Assembly (NCBI RefSeq): GCF_030163795.1
Contig: NZ_JASJOF010000005.1
Coordinates: 124,001 to 188,000, forward strand
Direction: 5' to 3'
From: Roseicyclus marinus
Lineage (GTDB): Bacteria; Pseudomonadota; Alphaproteobacteria; Rhodobacterales; Rhodobacteraceae
DNA: 64,000 nt
Positions 26,990 through 36,340 of the stretch are shown piece by piece. The position numbers and the translations under genes are program-made. Positions within the stretch are counted from its first letter, which is position 1, and every line of letters begins with the position of its first letter. The notes beneath the pieces were generated by a model. The model saw only the letters and a list, made by a program, of their open reading frames with translations, was not told the DNA's origin and searched no databases.

Positions 26990-27586
26990 TCACCAGCCCT
27001 TGCGCGCACCCCGATCCTGCGACAGCGACCTTTGCCCGCGTTCCACCAATGCCTCGATCGCATCGGCCAGATGCACCTTGTCGATATGGTGATCGCCGCG
27101 CGCCACCCGGATCTTGTGCGCCTCCAGCATCACATCGGCATGGCGGCAGCCCTCTGGCGGCTCGAACCGGTAGCTCGCCAATTCGATCCGCAGCCCCAGC
27201 GGGTCACGGAAATAGATCGAATCCATGAAGCCCCGGTCCACCGGCCCCGAATGTTTGACGCCCCGCGCATCCAGCCGCGCCGCCACTTGCCAGAATGTCG
27301 CCTGGCTGACGTTGAGCGCCAGATGATGCAGCGACCCCACCGCCTCGGGCACGGGCTTGCCGGTCGGCTTGCGCGCCTCGTTGGTGAAGATCGTGATCAG
27401 CCGCCCGTCGCCCGGATCGAAGTAAAGATGCCCCTCGCCCGGATTGTCGAGGTTCGGCTGGTCGAAGACAAAGGGCATCCCCAGCACGCCCTCCCAGAAA
27501 TCGATGGAGGTTTGCCGGTCGGCCCCATTCAGCGTGATATGGTGAACGCCTTGGGTCTGTATCTTGCGAAATTCCGTATCGGACAT
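26990..27586 (-). CDS. VOC-family (glyoxalase/ring-cleavage dioxygenase fold) protein
   Basis: A 198-residue vicinal-oxygen-chelate protein. Two βαβββ units are visible: the first begins GVHHITLNG (metal-ligand His) and includes GHLYFDPGDG, and the second has SLHHLALNV and DPLGLRIELASY, whose terminal glutamate is the usual fourth ligand. The start at 27586 follows GAGGAGG by eight bases. It lies upstream of the arsR-arsP pair on the same strand; VOC proteins near ars genes can be organoarsenical lyases (ArsI), but the cysteine-rich ArsI tail is missing. Function is unassigned. Confidence 0.8.
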   Translation of the reverse strand: MSDTEFRKIQTQGVHHITLNGADRQTSIDFWEGVLGMPFVFDQPNLDNPGEGHLYFDPGDGRLITIFTNEARKPTGKPVPEAVGSLHHLALNVSQATFWQVAARLDARGVKHSGPVDRGFMDSIYFRDPLGLRIELASYRFEPPEGCRHADVMLEAHKIRVARGDHHIDKVHLADAIEALVERGQRSLSQDRGARKGW

Positions 27587-27688
27587 CGGGCCGCCTCCTC
27601 TCAACATTTGCAGCCCCGAACATAGGTCAAAAATCGCCCCCGGTCCCGTGCGGCGGCGCACAGGCCCTGTTTTCGGAACTGCCGTGAA

Positions 27689-28348
27689 CTAATCGGCCTT
27701 GCGCGCCTGTACGCCGTAACCCGCGAAATCGCGCCCGACCTCGGCGATTTCCGCATCGGGCAGCACATGGCCACCGCCGATTTGCAACACATGCCAATAC
27801 TGGTGCGCCAAGGCTTCGAGCTCAAAGGCAAGCCATGTCGCCCGCGTCAGATCCGGCCCCACCGTCAGCATCCCGTGATTGGCCATCAGGCAGCCGTTCA
27901 TCGCCCCGAGCGCCCGCAAGATCGCGGCGCTCAACTCCGCCGTGCCGTAGCGCGCATAATCGCAGCAGGGGATCACCGGACCACCGAAAGCCGCGATCAT
28001 GTAATGGATCGCCGGGATCGGGCGGCGCGCGATGGCAAGGATCGTGGAATAGGCGGCATGGGTATGCACCACAGCCCCCACATCGGGACGGGCGCGCAGG
28101 ATGTCACGGTGAAACCGCCATTCGGACGAGGGTTTCAGCGGCCCCTCCCACGCGCCGGTCTCGTCGCCCAAGGGCATCCGCGCAATCATCTCGGGGCGCA
28201 GATCGTCATAGGCCACCGCCGATGGCGTGATCAGCATGACCTCGCCCCATCGCGCCGACAGGTTGCCCGACGCGCCCCGGTTCAACCCCCGCGCATCCAG
28301 CTCGCGGCAGCGGGCGACGATCTCGGCGCGGAGCCGGTCTTCCGTCAT
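27689..28348 (-). CDS. Class II aldolase, probable 5-(methylthio)ribulose-1-phosphate aldolase
   Basis: A 219-residue class II aldolase/adducin-fold enzyme. The zinc ligands are in [10 protein letters not shown] and in the later LMANHGML, and [13 protein letters not shown] is the phosphate-binding loop. It overlaps mtnA by ATGA, which strongly points to methylthioadenosine or 5-deoxyribose salvage: MtnA makes 5-(methylthio)ribulose-1-phosphate, and an aldolase of this type splits it into DHAP and (methylthio)acetaldehyde (the DHAP shunt). A fuculose-phosphate aldolase-like role is the alternative if mtnA were unrelated. Confidence 0.85.
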   Translation of the reverse strand: MTEDRLRAEIVARCRELDARGLNRGASGNLSARWGEVMLITPSAVAYDDLRPEMIARMPLGDETGAWEGPLKPSSEWRFHRDILRARPDVGAVVHTHAAYSTILAIARRPIPAIHYMIAAFGGPVIPCCDYARYGTAELSAAILRALGAMNGCLMANHGMLTVGPDLTRATWLAFELEALAHQYWHVLQIGGGHVLPDAEIAEVGRDFAGYGVQARKAD

Positions 28349-29448
28349 TCCGCAGCCCGCGCGACATGTTCGGGGAACATCGCGGCCAGCCCCTCGGCGC
28401 TGGCGGGCGCGATGCCCCGTTCCGTGATCAAACCCGTGACCAGCCGCGCGGGCGTCACGTCAAAGGCCGGGTTCGCCCCCGGCGTCGCCTCGGGCGCGAT
28501 CCGCACCTGCCGCACCTGCCCTTCCGCATCCCGGCCCCAGACCTGCGTCACCTCCTCCGCGCTGCGTTCCTCGATGGGGATTTCGGCGACCCCGTCCTGC
28601 ACCCGCCAGTCGATCGTGGGCGAGGGCAGCGCGACGTAAAAGGGCACGCCATTGTCATGGGCCGCCAGCGCCTTCAGATAGGTGCCGATCTTGTTGCACA
28701 CATCGCCCCGCGCCGTGGTCCGGTCCGTGCCCACGATGCACAGATCGACCTGACCATGCTGCATCAGATGCCCGCCAGCATTGTCCACGATCAGATGATG
28801 GGGAATGCCGTGGCTCGCCATTTCCCAAGATGTCAGATGCGCGCCTTGGTTGCGGGGGCGGGTTTCATCCACCCAGACATGCACCTCGATCCCCCGTTCG
28901 ACCGCCTGATAGATGGGCGAGGTCGCGGTGCCCCAGTCGACCGTCGCAAGCCAGCCCGCATTGCAATGGGTCAAGATGTTGACCGGTCCCGATTTCCGCG
29001 CCGCGATCGCCTCGATCAAGGCCACGCCATGTTCGCCGATCCGGCGGTTGATCTCCACATCCTCGTCGCAGATGTCCGCCGCCCGTGCATAGGCGGCCGC
29101 CCGGCGTTCCCCGGGCGGCAAGGGGGCCAGCGTCGCGCGCATCGCATCCAACGCCCAGCGCAGGTTGATCGCGGTCGGCCGCGTCGCATGCAGCACGTCA
29201 CAGGCCCGCGCCAGCGCACCATCAGACGGGTCCTCGGCCATCTGGAGCGCGACACCATAAGCAGCCGTCGCCCCGATCAACGGCGCGCCCCGCACCCACA
29301 TGTCGCGGATCGCGGTCGCGGCCTCCTGCATCGTGGTCAGACCGACGACCGGAAAGTCATGCGGCAAACGCGTCTGGTCGATGATCCTGACCGTTCGCCC
29401 ATCGGGGTCCAGCCAGATCGACCGGTAGGGGATGCCATTGACCTTCAT
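28345..29448 (-). CDS. mtnA: S-methyl-5-thioribose-1-phosphate isomerase
   Basis: A 367-residue eIF2B-like sugar isomerase that converts 5-methylthioribose-1-phosphate to the ribulose form in methionine salvage. The catalytic cysteine is in [16 protein letters not shown] and the catalytic aspartate in [19 protein letters not shown]. The start at 29448 ([12 protein letters not shown]) follows GGAAAGGAAC; the upstream frame is unsupported. It is co-translated with the aldolase downstream. No mtnP or mtnK lies in the window, so the preceding step is encoded elsewhere. 5-Deoxyribose-1-phosphate may also be a substrate. Confidence 0.92.
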   Translation of the reverse strand: MKVNGIPYRSIWLDPDGRTVRIIDQTRLPHDFPVVGLTTMQEAATAIRDMWVRGAPLIGATAAYGVALQMAEDPSDGALARACDVLHATRPTAINLRWALDAMRATLAPLPPGERRAAAYARAADICDEDVEINRRIGEHGVALIEAIAARKSGPVNILTHCNAGWLATVDWGTATSPIYQAVERGIEVHVWVDETRPRNQGAHLTSWEMASHGIPHHLIVDNAGGHLMQHGQVDLCIVGTDRTTARGDVCNKIGTYLKALAAHDNGVPFYVALPSPTIDWRVQDGVAEIPIEERSAEEVTQVWGRDAEGQVRQVRIAPEATPGANPAFDVTPARLVTGLITERGIAPASAEGLAAMFPEHVARAAE

Positions 29449-29614
29449 CGCCGTTCCTTTCCGCCGAGACAGACCAAAGCCTAGCAGGTCTCGGGACAGG
29501 CTTGAATAGACCAGCCCGTCCCGAACCCTTGGCATACCCCTTGCAATTCACCCGATGCGATCGGTTCCGCCCCGGAAACCGCCCGCTGCTGTCCGTTGCC
29601 AGAAGGGTAATGCC

Positions 29615-31855
29615 ATGGGTGAAATGCTCCGATTTCTCGACCTCACCAACTGGATCGCCAGCGGCGATGCCGTGTCTCCCGCGCTGTTCCAGACCAATGT
29701 GGTCCAATCGGCCAACACCGGCAAACCTTGGTACTCGGACAGCGTCGATACCGCGCTCGGAACTCCGACGCAGGCCGTGCAAGCAGCGCTCGACCATTTC
29801 GACATCGCCACGATCCGCTTTCCGGGCGGCGAAACCGACCTCGTGTTTTCCGGCGGCCTGCTGCAAAACGGCGATCTGTCGCCCAATATCGTCAACATCC
29901 TGAGTTTCGCCGCCGAGAACGGCATTTCGGTCGACATGGTCGTGCCGGTAGACGCGCCCGAAGGGTTCACCCGTGCCGAATTCCTGTCGCAGGTGCGCGA
30001 TTTCGCCATAGCCGTGGAACACAGGTTTCCCGGCACCGTCGGCGGCTATGAGCTCGGCAACGAATACTGGGGCGGGCGCCTCGCGAACGATGCAAGCCTC
30101 GAATTCGACTACGGCCTCAAGGCCGGACAGGTCGCCGCCGCGCTGTCGCAGGCCATGCAGGGTGCAGGCTATGATGCCGACATCTTCCTGCAGGCTTCCG
30201 GCAACCTGCGCGGTGCCTTTGGCAACAACCCGGATCTGGCCAATGCCCAGATCCAGCGTGGCTTCGAACAGACCGAAGGCGCGCTGGAGGCCCTCGACGG
30301 GATCATCCGCAACAGCTACTGGCGCGATCCCGAAACCGACGGCTTCGAAAACGACAGCGGCCTCTTTCTCGAGGATCGCGGCCTGCAACAGACCGTGCAG
30401 GGCACGACCCACGCCTGGGAGGCTTGGGCCGGGCGCGACCTGATCGAACGGGTTGGCGAATACAACATCAACCGCAACATCGCCCTTGGCGAAGACCGCA
30501 TCGACATCGGCATCCACGGCGCCTCCTACCTGCTCGAGCATGTCGAGAACCTGATCGACGCCGGCATCGACGAGGCCTTCGCATGGCCCCTGTCGCACAA
30601 CACCCAGAATGCCTACCTGTTCCGCGACGAGGACATCGCCGCCACCCGCGTGCATGACCTCGAGATCGCGACCAACACCACCCGCGCCGCGATGCTCGAC
30701 CTGCTGCGCCAGACGCTCACCGATCACCAGCTTGTCACGGGTCGCTGGACGCTGTCCCCGACACCGGGCGGCGCGAACAACGATGTCGAAGTCACCCTGT
30801 TCGAAGAATCCGATGGCGTGATCGGGGATGGTCGCGGCGAGCAGGTCGTGTTCCTGTCATCCCGTTCGGACCAGCCGATGACGGTGCAGGCCGACCTGTC
30901 CGCCTTCGTCACCGGCTTCGACACGCTGCGCGCGATTTCGATCCGCTATGCCGAAACCGGCGGCAACCTGCGCGACGCCGTGGTGACCGAGCTTGTGCCG
31001 ACCCGGATCGGGGATGGCGCGGTCTTCGAGCTTGACCTGCAGCCTTACGAGGTCGTGCAATTCGTCTTCGACCGCTTTCCTCCGGAAGAGCCCGCAGATC
31101 CGGCCCTGGACCCCGTCATCGACGACCTGCCGCCACCCGAACCCGGAACCGCTGATCTGGCACGGATCTGGGGCGGCGCAGAGAATGACACGCTCGTCGG
31201 ATCAGCCGGTGACGATGCGATCTTCGCGCGCGACGGCGACGACCAGATGGCCGGCAAGGCGGGGGCCGATCTGCTCCGGGGCGGAAACGGGAACGACACC
31301 CTGCTGGGCGGAAAGGGGGCCGACACGCTCTTTGGCGATCTCGGGCGCGACAGGCTCGACGGGAACGCGGGCGCCGACCGGCTTGACGGCGGCTATGGCC
31401 GCGACACGCTCGACGGCGGGACCGGCAAGGACACGCTGGTGGGGGGGTCTGATGAGGATACCTTCGTCCATGCCGACGCGGATCGCGGCTTCGACGTGAT
31501 CCTCGATTTCCAGATCGGCCTCGACAGCCTCGTGTTCGACGCCCCCGCCTTCACCGGGCCGGAGACGATCCGGATGATCGCCTACGACTACAACGACACG
31601 CCCTCGACCCTCATCCGGTTCGTCGGCGCGGACGGCGCCATCGACCGGTCGCTGGGCGGTATCGTCCTGAACGGCATCGTGCGACCGACGCTCGAGGATC
31701 TGAACGCCAGTTTCCCCCAACAGGTGGAGGCGCCGCCCGCGCCCCAGACCACCTCCAGCGTCTTCGACGATATCCTGGCTCTTCTGGCCATCGACCCCGC
31801 CACTCTCCCGCCCGAGATCGCGGAGGAAGAAGACCTTGCCACTTTTCCGTTCTGA
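29615..31855 (+). CDS. Secreted glycoside-hydrolase-like protein with RTX repeats
   Basis: About 746 residues. The N-terminal two-thirds looks like a (β/α)8 glycosidase: VGGYELGNEYWGG carries the Asn-Glu pair typical of the acid/base residue in clan GH-A enzymes, and IDEAFAWPLSHNTQ lies in the late barrel. About residues 380-490 resemble a β-sandwich. Residues about 515-610 contain glycine/aspartate nonapeptides (GGNGNDTLLGGKGADTL) of the RTX calcium-binding type, pointing to type I secretion; there is no Sec signal. ATG 29615 follows AGAAGGG by seven bases. No cognate exporter is present here. Substrate is unknown. Confidence 0.82.
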   Translation: MGEMLRFLDLTNWIASGDAVSPALFQTNVVQSANTGKPWYSDSVDTALGTPTQAVQAALDHFDIATIRFPGGETDLVFSGGLLQNGDLSPNIVNILSFAAENGISVDMVVPVDAPEGFTRAEFLSQVRDFAIAVEHRFPGTVGGYELGNEYWGGRLANDASLEFDYGLKAGQVAAALSQAMQGAGYDADIFLQASGNLRGAFGNNPDLANAQIQRGFEQTEGALEALDGIIRNSYWRDPETDGFENDSGLFLEDRGLQQTVQGTTHAWEAWAGRDLIERVGEYNINRNIALGEDRIDIGIHGASYLLEHVENLIDAGIDEAFAWPLSHNTQNAYLFRDEDIAATRVHDLEIATNTTRAAMLDLLRQTLTDHQLVTGRWTLSPTPGGANNDVEVTLFEESDGVIGDGRGEQVVFLSSRSDQPMTVQADLSAFVTGFDTLRAISIRYAETGGNLRDAVVTELVPTRIGDGAVFELDLQPYEVVQFVFDRFPPEEPADPALDPVIDDLPPPEPGTADLARIWGGAENDTLVGSAGDDAIFARDGDDQMAGKAGADLLRGGNGNDTLLGGKGADTLFGDLGRDRLDGNAGADRLDGGYGRDTLDGGTGKDTLVGGSDEDTFVHADADRGFDVILDFQIGLDSLVFDAPAFTGPETIRMIAYDYNDTPSTLIRFVGADGAIDRSLGGIVLNGIVRPTLEDLNASFPQQVEAPPAPQTTSSVFDDILALLAIDPATLPPEIAEEEDLATFPF

Positions 31856-31915
31856 AAGGGGCCGATCTCCCGCCCTGCGCGCGCGCCCGCGCCCTGTCGC
31901 CCCGTTTTGCGGACC

Positions 31916-32374
31916 CTAGGCCCCCGCCATCCGTGACGACAGGAAATCGCGGATATCGAGCAGATCCTTTTCCTCCACCGAGACATAGACCAATGCCATG
32001 TTCGTCCGTTCGCGGATCATCTCGCCGGGAAAGGGCAGATAGCTCAACTCGCGCGACCCGAAGGAGGGCGAGGCCGTACCGACCTGCCATTCGGTCTTGA
32101 GTTCCACATCCACCAGCTTCAACGCGCCCCGCCCCGCCTTGCCGGGCCGTTCCAGCGGCACACCCGCCAGCCGCAGATAGGCGGCCTTGTCGCGGGCATT
32201 GACGAACCCGTCGATGAACTGCGCGGTCAGCACCTGAAGATCAGCCGCCTCGTCCTCGGGCGTCAGATGCGAATGCAGGTGATCGGCATGGGCGTGGTTG
32301 TGCCCATGCCCGTGGGCATGATCATGGGCATGGTGGTGCCCATGGTCGTGATGGTGATGATGATCATGGGGCAT
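31916..32374 (-). CDS. Histidine-rich protein of the guanidine operon, putative nickel accessory factor
   Basis: A 152-residue protein. Residues 3-45 are dominated by histidine with Asp, Gly and Ala (for example HDHHHHHDHGHHHAHDHAH), like the metal-storage tracts of HypB, SlyD or UreE. The remaining 105 residues form a compact domain I do not recognise. The start at 32374 follows GGAGGTGG and overlaps the guanidinase stop by 11 bases, so the two are coupled. Nickel-dependent guanidinase needs HypA/HypB-like helpers in cyanobacteria, and this protein could fill that role. This is inference from composition and position. Confidence 0.75.
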   Translation of the reverse strand: MPHDHHHHHDHGHHHAHDHAHGHGHNHAHADHLHSHLTPEDEAADLQVLTAQFIDGFVNARDKAAYLRLAGVPLERPGKAGRGALKLVDVELKTEWQVGTASPSFGSRELSYLPFPGEMIRERTNMALVYVSVEEKDLLDIRDFLSSRMAGA

Positions 32375-33608
32375 TGGACCACCTCCGCCCTTCGAATTCG
32401 CCATGCGGAATGCTGACGGGCTTGTCGATATGCCGCTTGTGCGCGCCCATCTTGCCATGGGCCACCATGCTGCCCAGCACGTCCACGATCACCCGCGTTC
32501 CCATCAGCGCGGTGATGTCGCTGGTGTCATAGGGCGGGCTGACCTCGACCAGCTCCATCCCGCACAGACCCTCCGCCGCGACCTTCGACGCCAGCGCCAG
32601 CGCCTCGCGCGGCAGGAAACCGCCGGGTTCCGGCCAGCCCGTGCCGGGCACGAAGCCGCAATCGATGCTGTCGATGTCAAAGGACATGTAAACCATGTCC
32701 ACCCCGTCCCATGCCATCTCTAGCGCCATCTCGGCGGTCTTGTCCACGCCCATCTTCTCCATGTCGGACATGGTGATGATATTGGTCTCGCGCTCGCGGG
32801 CGACCTTCACCGCCTCGCGCGGGACCTGCCAACCGCCGATCCCGATCTGCACAAGGTTCTTGGCCGGCACATTGGGCAGAAGCGTCGAATGGAACCACGG
32901 CGTCGTGTGCATCCGTTCATCGAGGTCTTTCTCCTGGATGTCGGCGTGACGGTCGAAATGCACGATCCCGATCTTTTTCGACGTGCATTCCGCGATGCCC
33001 CGCACGCAGGGAAAGCCGATGGAATGATCCCCCCCGATCATCACCGGGAAGCTGCCGGAACTGAACACATGGGACACCGCCCGGCTGATCTGGTCGAAGG
33101 ATTTCTCGAGGTTCGCGGGGATCGTGAACACATCCCCCGCATCACACAGCGTCATCTGCTCGCGCAGATCCACGCCCATCTCGTAATTGTAGGGGGTGTA
33201 AAGCGCGCTGATCTTGCGCACGCCCTGCGGCCCGAACCGCGTGCCGGGGCGATAGGTCGTGCCGCCGTCGAAGGGGATGCCAAGGACCGTGGCATCGTAA
33301 TGCTGCACCTCCAGCACATCCTCGGCATAGGGCGCTTTCAAAAACGTGTTGATGCCCGCGTAATGCGGCAGTTCCCCGCGCGCGAAGGTCGGGATCGACT
33401 TGTCGTCGATGCTTTCGGCCCCGGTCAGCCCCATCCTCAGCGCCCAGCGGCGTTCCTCGTCCCAGCGGGTGCCGGGAATATCGGCCTCGGCGCGCATCGC
33501 CTTCCACCCCAGAAGCTTGGTCAGGTCGGGGTGATGGGCGCGGCGGTCACGGTCGGGCCGGTCGCCCGGATTATGCGACCGACTGCGGCGCGGGGTCAGG
33601 AAATCCAT
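32364..33608 (-). CDS. gdmH: Guanidinase-type ureohydrolase (guanidine hydrolase, nickel-dependent family)
   Basis: A 414-residue ureohydrolase (arginase/agmatinase fold). The metal motifs GGDHSIGFP, FDRHADIQE and SFDIDSIDCGFVPGTG are present, with MHTTPWFHSTLLPN between them. The extended N-terminus and the conserved PHYAGINTFLKAPY region recall the cyanobacterial guanidine hydrolase (Sll1077, GdmH) rather than agmatinase. It would split guanidine into urea and ammonium. A guanidine-I riboswitch heads this operon, which strongly supports the substrate. The start follows AGAGGA and overlaps the ATPase gene by 38 bases. I assign the symbol by family recall. Confidence 0.88.
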   Translation of the reverse strand: MDFLTPRRSRSHNPGDRPDRDRRAHHPDLTKLLGWKAMRAEADIPGTRWDEERRWALRMGLTGAESIDDKSIPTFARGELPHYAGINTFLKAPYAEDVLEVQHYDATVLGIPFDGGTTYRPGTRFGPQGVRKISALYTPYNYEMGVDLREQMTLCDAGDVFTIPANLEKSFDQISRAVSHVFSSGSFPVMIGGDHSIGFPCVRGIAECTSKKIGIVHFDRHADIQEKDLDERMHTTPWFHSTLLPNVPAKNLVQIGIGGWQVPREAVKVARERETNIITMSDMEKMGVDKTAEMALEMAWDGVDMVYMSFDIDSIDCGFVPGTGWPEPGGFLPREALALASKVAAEGLCGMELVEVSPPYDTSDITALMGTRVIVDVLGSMVAHGKMGAHKRHIDKPVSIPHGEFEGRRWSNAP

Positions 33609-34353
33609 CTTGGTCCTCTTTCAGTTGATAGGGGATGCCGCCGTTCCGGGCGTCAAAATCATAGGTGATCGTCGCGCCGAAGGCGGCGGGGTCATGCGGG
33701 TCCCAGCGGGTCTTGTCGAAGACGATGACGCGGTCGCCCAGCTTGAACGCCTCGGGCAGGTCGTGGGTGACCATGAAGACGGTCATCTTTGTCTCGCCCC
33801 GCAAATCCTGAAGGAAGCGGTGCATCTGCTCCCGCGTCCCGGGGTCGAGCGCGCCGAAGGGTTCGTCGAGCAGGAGGATACGCGGCTTCGCGGCCAGCGC
33901 CTGCGCGATGGCCAGCCGCTGCTGCATCCCCCCCGACAGCGCCGCCGGGTATTGCCCCGCCACATGCGCCAACCCGATCCGCTCCAGCACGGCATCGGCC
34001 CGCGCCCGCGCCGCGCGCTTCACACTGCCGAACAGGCCACCCAAAGGCTGCGACAGGCCTTCCGCCGCCACGATATTGTCCTGCACGGTCAGGTGCGGAA
34101 AAACCGAATAGCGCTGGAACACGATGCCGCGCGTCCGGTCCGGCTCTCCCTTCAGGGGCGCACCATCTACGGTGATCTGCCCGCGCGTCGGCCGCTCCTG
34201 ATCCAGCAGCAGCCGCAGGAAGGTGGATTTCCCGCACCCCGATGCGCCCACAATGGACACGAATTCCCCCTCGCCCACGCTCAGGTTCACCCGCTCCAGG
34301 ATCGACCGCGCCCCGTAGCTCTGGAAGATGTCCGTGACCTCGACCAGGCTCAT
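33571..34353 (-). CDS. ABC transporter ATP-binding protein, guanidine uptake operon
   Basis: A 260-residue ATPase of the SsuB/TauB (nitrate/sulfonate/taurine) class. Walker A is GASGCGKST, the signature LSGGMQQRL and Walker B ILLLDEPFGALDP, with the switch histidine in VTHDLPEA. The start at 34353 overlaps the permease stop by ATGA. It carries an unusual C-terminal tail ending PDPAPQSVA that overlaps the guanidinase start. The riboswitch and enzyme context indicate guanidine import rather than sulfonate import. Confidence 0.92.
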   Translation of the reverse strand: MSLVEVTDIFQSYGARSILERVNLSVGEGEFVSIVGASGCGKSTFLRLLLDQERPTRGQITVDGAPLKGEPDRTRGIVFQRYSVFPHLTVQDNIVAAEGLSQPLGGLFGSVKRAARARADAVLERIGLAHVAGQYPAALSGGMQQRLAIAQALAAKPRILLLDEPFGALDPGTREQMHRFLQDLRGETKMTVFMVTHDLPEAFKLGDRVIVFDKTRWDPHDPAAFGATITYDFDARNGGIPYQLKEDQDGFPDPAPQSVA

Positions 34354-35162
34354 CCCCGCGCCTCCGCCCAAGGGTAGGCCCACCGCGACAGCCGCGCGAG
34401 GCCCCAGTCGATCAGGAAGGCCAAAACCGTGATCCACGCCACATAGGTCAGGATCACATCCATCGCGAGGAACCGCCGCACCAGAAAGATCCGGTAGCCC
34501 AGCCCCGCTTCCGACGCGACCGCCTCCGCCGCGATCAGGAACAGCCACGCAGGCCCCAACGACAGCCTCACCGCCGAAATCAACCGCGGCATGATCTGCG
34601 GCAGCGCGACGGACACCGCGATGGCAAGCGTGCTGGCCCCCAGCGTCTGCGCCTTCACCAATTGCTCTTGCGGCAATTCCAGCGTGCGCGCGCTCAGGTC
34701 GCGGATCAGGAAAGGCGTGATGCCGATGGCAATGAGCGCGATCTTGGCCGTATCCCCCACCCCCAGCGTGATGAACAGGATCGGCAACATCGCCAAGGGC
34801 GGGATCATCGACAAGACGGCGACAAACCCCTGCAAGCCTGTCCGCACCACCGGCACCAAGCCGATGGCCAACCCAAGGCACAGACCGATCAGTGCCGCGA
34901 TACCGACACCCGCCCCCAACAGCGACAGGCTCGACACCGTATCACCCCAGAACAGGATCTCGCCCGACCGCCGGTCCTCCTCGGTCAACAGCCGCCACGC
35001 CGTGGACCCCAAAGTGGCAAAGGACGGCAGGATGCGGTCTTGCGGGTTTTCCGCCAACCGCGCCGCCGATGCCGCGGCATAGGCCAGCCCCACAAGGACA
35101 AAGGGCAGCGCCACCAGCGCCGCCCGCCCCGCGGGCCCCGGATGCCGGTTGATCAGGCGCAT
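34350..35162 (-). CDS. ABC transporter permease, guanidine uptake operon
   Basis: About 270 residues with six predicted membrane segments, of the SsuC/TauC permease class. The cytoplasmic coupling loop is around ELPQEQLVKAQTLGAS and GPAWLFLIAAEAVASEAGLGY, both typical of this group. It starts 26 bases after the binding-protein gene and overlaps the ATPase start. Together the three genes form a complete importer. ATG 35162 is the best start (MRLINRHPG), giving normal family length. Confidence 0.92.
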   Translation of the reverse strand: MRLINRHPGPAGRAALVALPFVLVGLAYAAASAARLAENPQDRILPSFATLGSTAWRLLTEEDRRSGEILFWGDTVSSLSLLGAGVGIAALIGLCLGLAIGLVPVVRTGLQGFVAVLSMIPPLAMLPILFITLGVGDTAKIALIAIGITPFLIRDLSARTLELPQEQLVKAQTLGASTLAIAVSVALPQIMPRLISAVRLSLGPAWLFLIAAEAVASEAGLGYRIFLVRRFLAMDVILTYVAWITVLAFLIDWGLARLSRWAYPWAEARG

Positions 35163-35188
35163 GACCCGCTGCCCCCGCGCGCGCCCCG

Positions 35189-36253
35189 TTACAGCGCCCC
35201 GTCGGCGGCCATCTGCATGTAGGTCGGATCGAACCGCAGCTGGATATTCGCAGGATCGCCCGTCACCACCCCGCCCGGATATTCGATGCCGACGAAATCC
35301 GCGCTCGGCGCGCCCTCGCCCAGAATGCCGCGCTCGAAGAGGAATTCGGCCACGCTCACCATCGTCTCGGGCAATTCCGCGCTTTCGACAAAGGCGACCG
35401 CATCCGCCGCATCCCAAAACATCTGGGTCGAGGCCAGCTGCGCATCATAGCCCGCCAGATCCGTCCCCGAGGCCTCCGCCATCGCGGTGCGGGCTGCGAC
35501 GCCCTCGGGCGTGTCGGACGACATGATCGCCATCAATTCGTACCATGCCCCCACCAGCGCGCGGCCGAAATCGGGGTTCGCCTCCAGCACCTCGGTGTTG
35601 ACCACCATCATGTCGATGATCTCGCCCGGGATATCGGCCGAGGTGAACAGGATATTGGCCGCCGGGTCTTCCGCGATGGTCGACACCAGCGGGTTCCACG
35701 TCACCACTGCCTGCACGTCATCGGTCTGGAAGGCCGCGATCATGTCCGCGTCGGACGTGTTGATGACCCCCGCCAGATCGCGCTCCTCCAGCCCCACGCT
35801 CTCCAGCGCGCGCGCCAGCAGGTAATGGGACACCGACAATTCCACGAGGTTCACGGGCATCCCGGCCAGATCGGCCAATCCGCCCTCCCCCTTCAGGATC
35901 ACGGCGTCATTCCCATTGGAGAAATCGCCCACGATCAACGCGGTCGTATCCACCCCCGACCCCGACGGGATCGATAGCGTGTCCATGTTGGTGACCGAAA
36001 CCCCGTCGAATTCGCCGGCCGTGTAAAGGTTGATCGATTCCACGTAATCGTTGATCTGCACGATCTCGACATCGATGCCGTAGCGCTCGGCCCAGGCATC
36101 CATGATGCCGCTTTCCTCCAGATAGCCCCAGGGCATCCAGCCCACGTAGATCGACCACGCGACGCGGAATTCCGTCCGCTCCTGCGCCGTGGCGAACCCG
36201 GGAGACAGCGCCAGCGACAGCGCGGTTGTGGTGGCTAGGGCAAGTCTGGTCAT
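35189..36253 (-). CDS. Periplasmic substrate-binding protein, guanidine ABC transporter
   Basis: A 354-residue binding protein of the SsuA/ThiY/NMT1 type. The signal peptide spans residues 1-24 (AFATAQ-like cleavage at GFATAQ). The mature domain opens FRVAWSIYVGWMPWGY and has two lobes. It is the first gene of the operon and starts behind GGAGGAACCGACG. A guanidine-I riboswitch lies 90 bases upstream. Homology alone would suggest nitrate, sulfonate or taurine, but the riboswitch and the downstream guanidinase make guanidine the likely ligand, comparable to cyanobacterial guanidine importers. Confidence 0.9.
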   Translation of the reverse strand: MTRLALATTTALSLALSPGFATAQERTEFRVAWSIYVGWMPWGYLEESGIMDAWAERYGIDVEIVQINDYVESINLYTAGEFDGVSVTNMDTLSIPSGSGVDTTALIVGDFSNGNDAVILKGEGGLADLAGMPVNLVELSVSHYLLARALESVGLEERDLAGVINTSDADMIAAFQTDDVQAVVTWNPLVSTIAEDPAANILFTSADIPGEIIDMMVVNTEVLEANPDFGRALVGAWYELMAIMSSDTPEGVAARTAMAEASGTDLAGYDAQLASTQMFWDAADAVAFVESAELPETMVSVAEFLFERGILGEGAPSADFVGIEYPGGVVTGDPANIQLRFDPTYMQMAADGAL

Positions 36254-36340
36254 CGTCGGTTCCTCCGATCGGATGCGAATGTCCAAATGTCCGACCGGGA
36301 AATATGTTCAGGGAGCGGCCGAACCTGATCTTGGCGCAGT

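Noticed and set aside
33571-36253. Annotating the ABC transporter as a taurine/sulfonate or nitrate importer
   Set aside because: Family resemblance is to SsuABC/TauABC, but no sulfonatase or nitrate genes are present, and the guanidine riboswitch and guanidinase give a better explanation.
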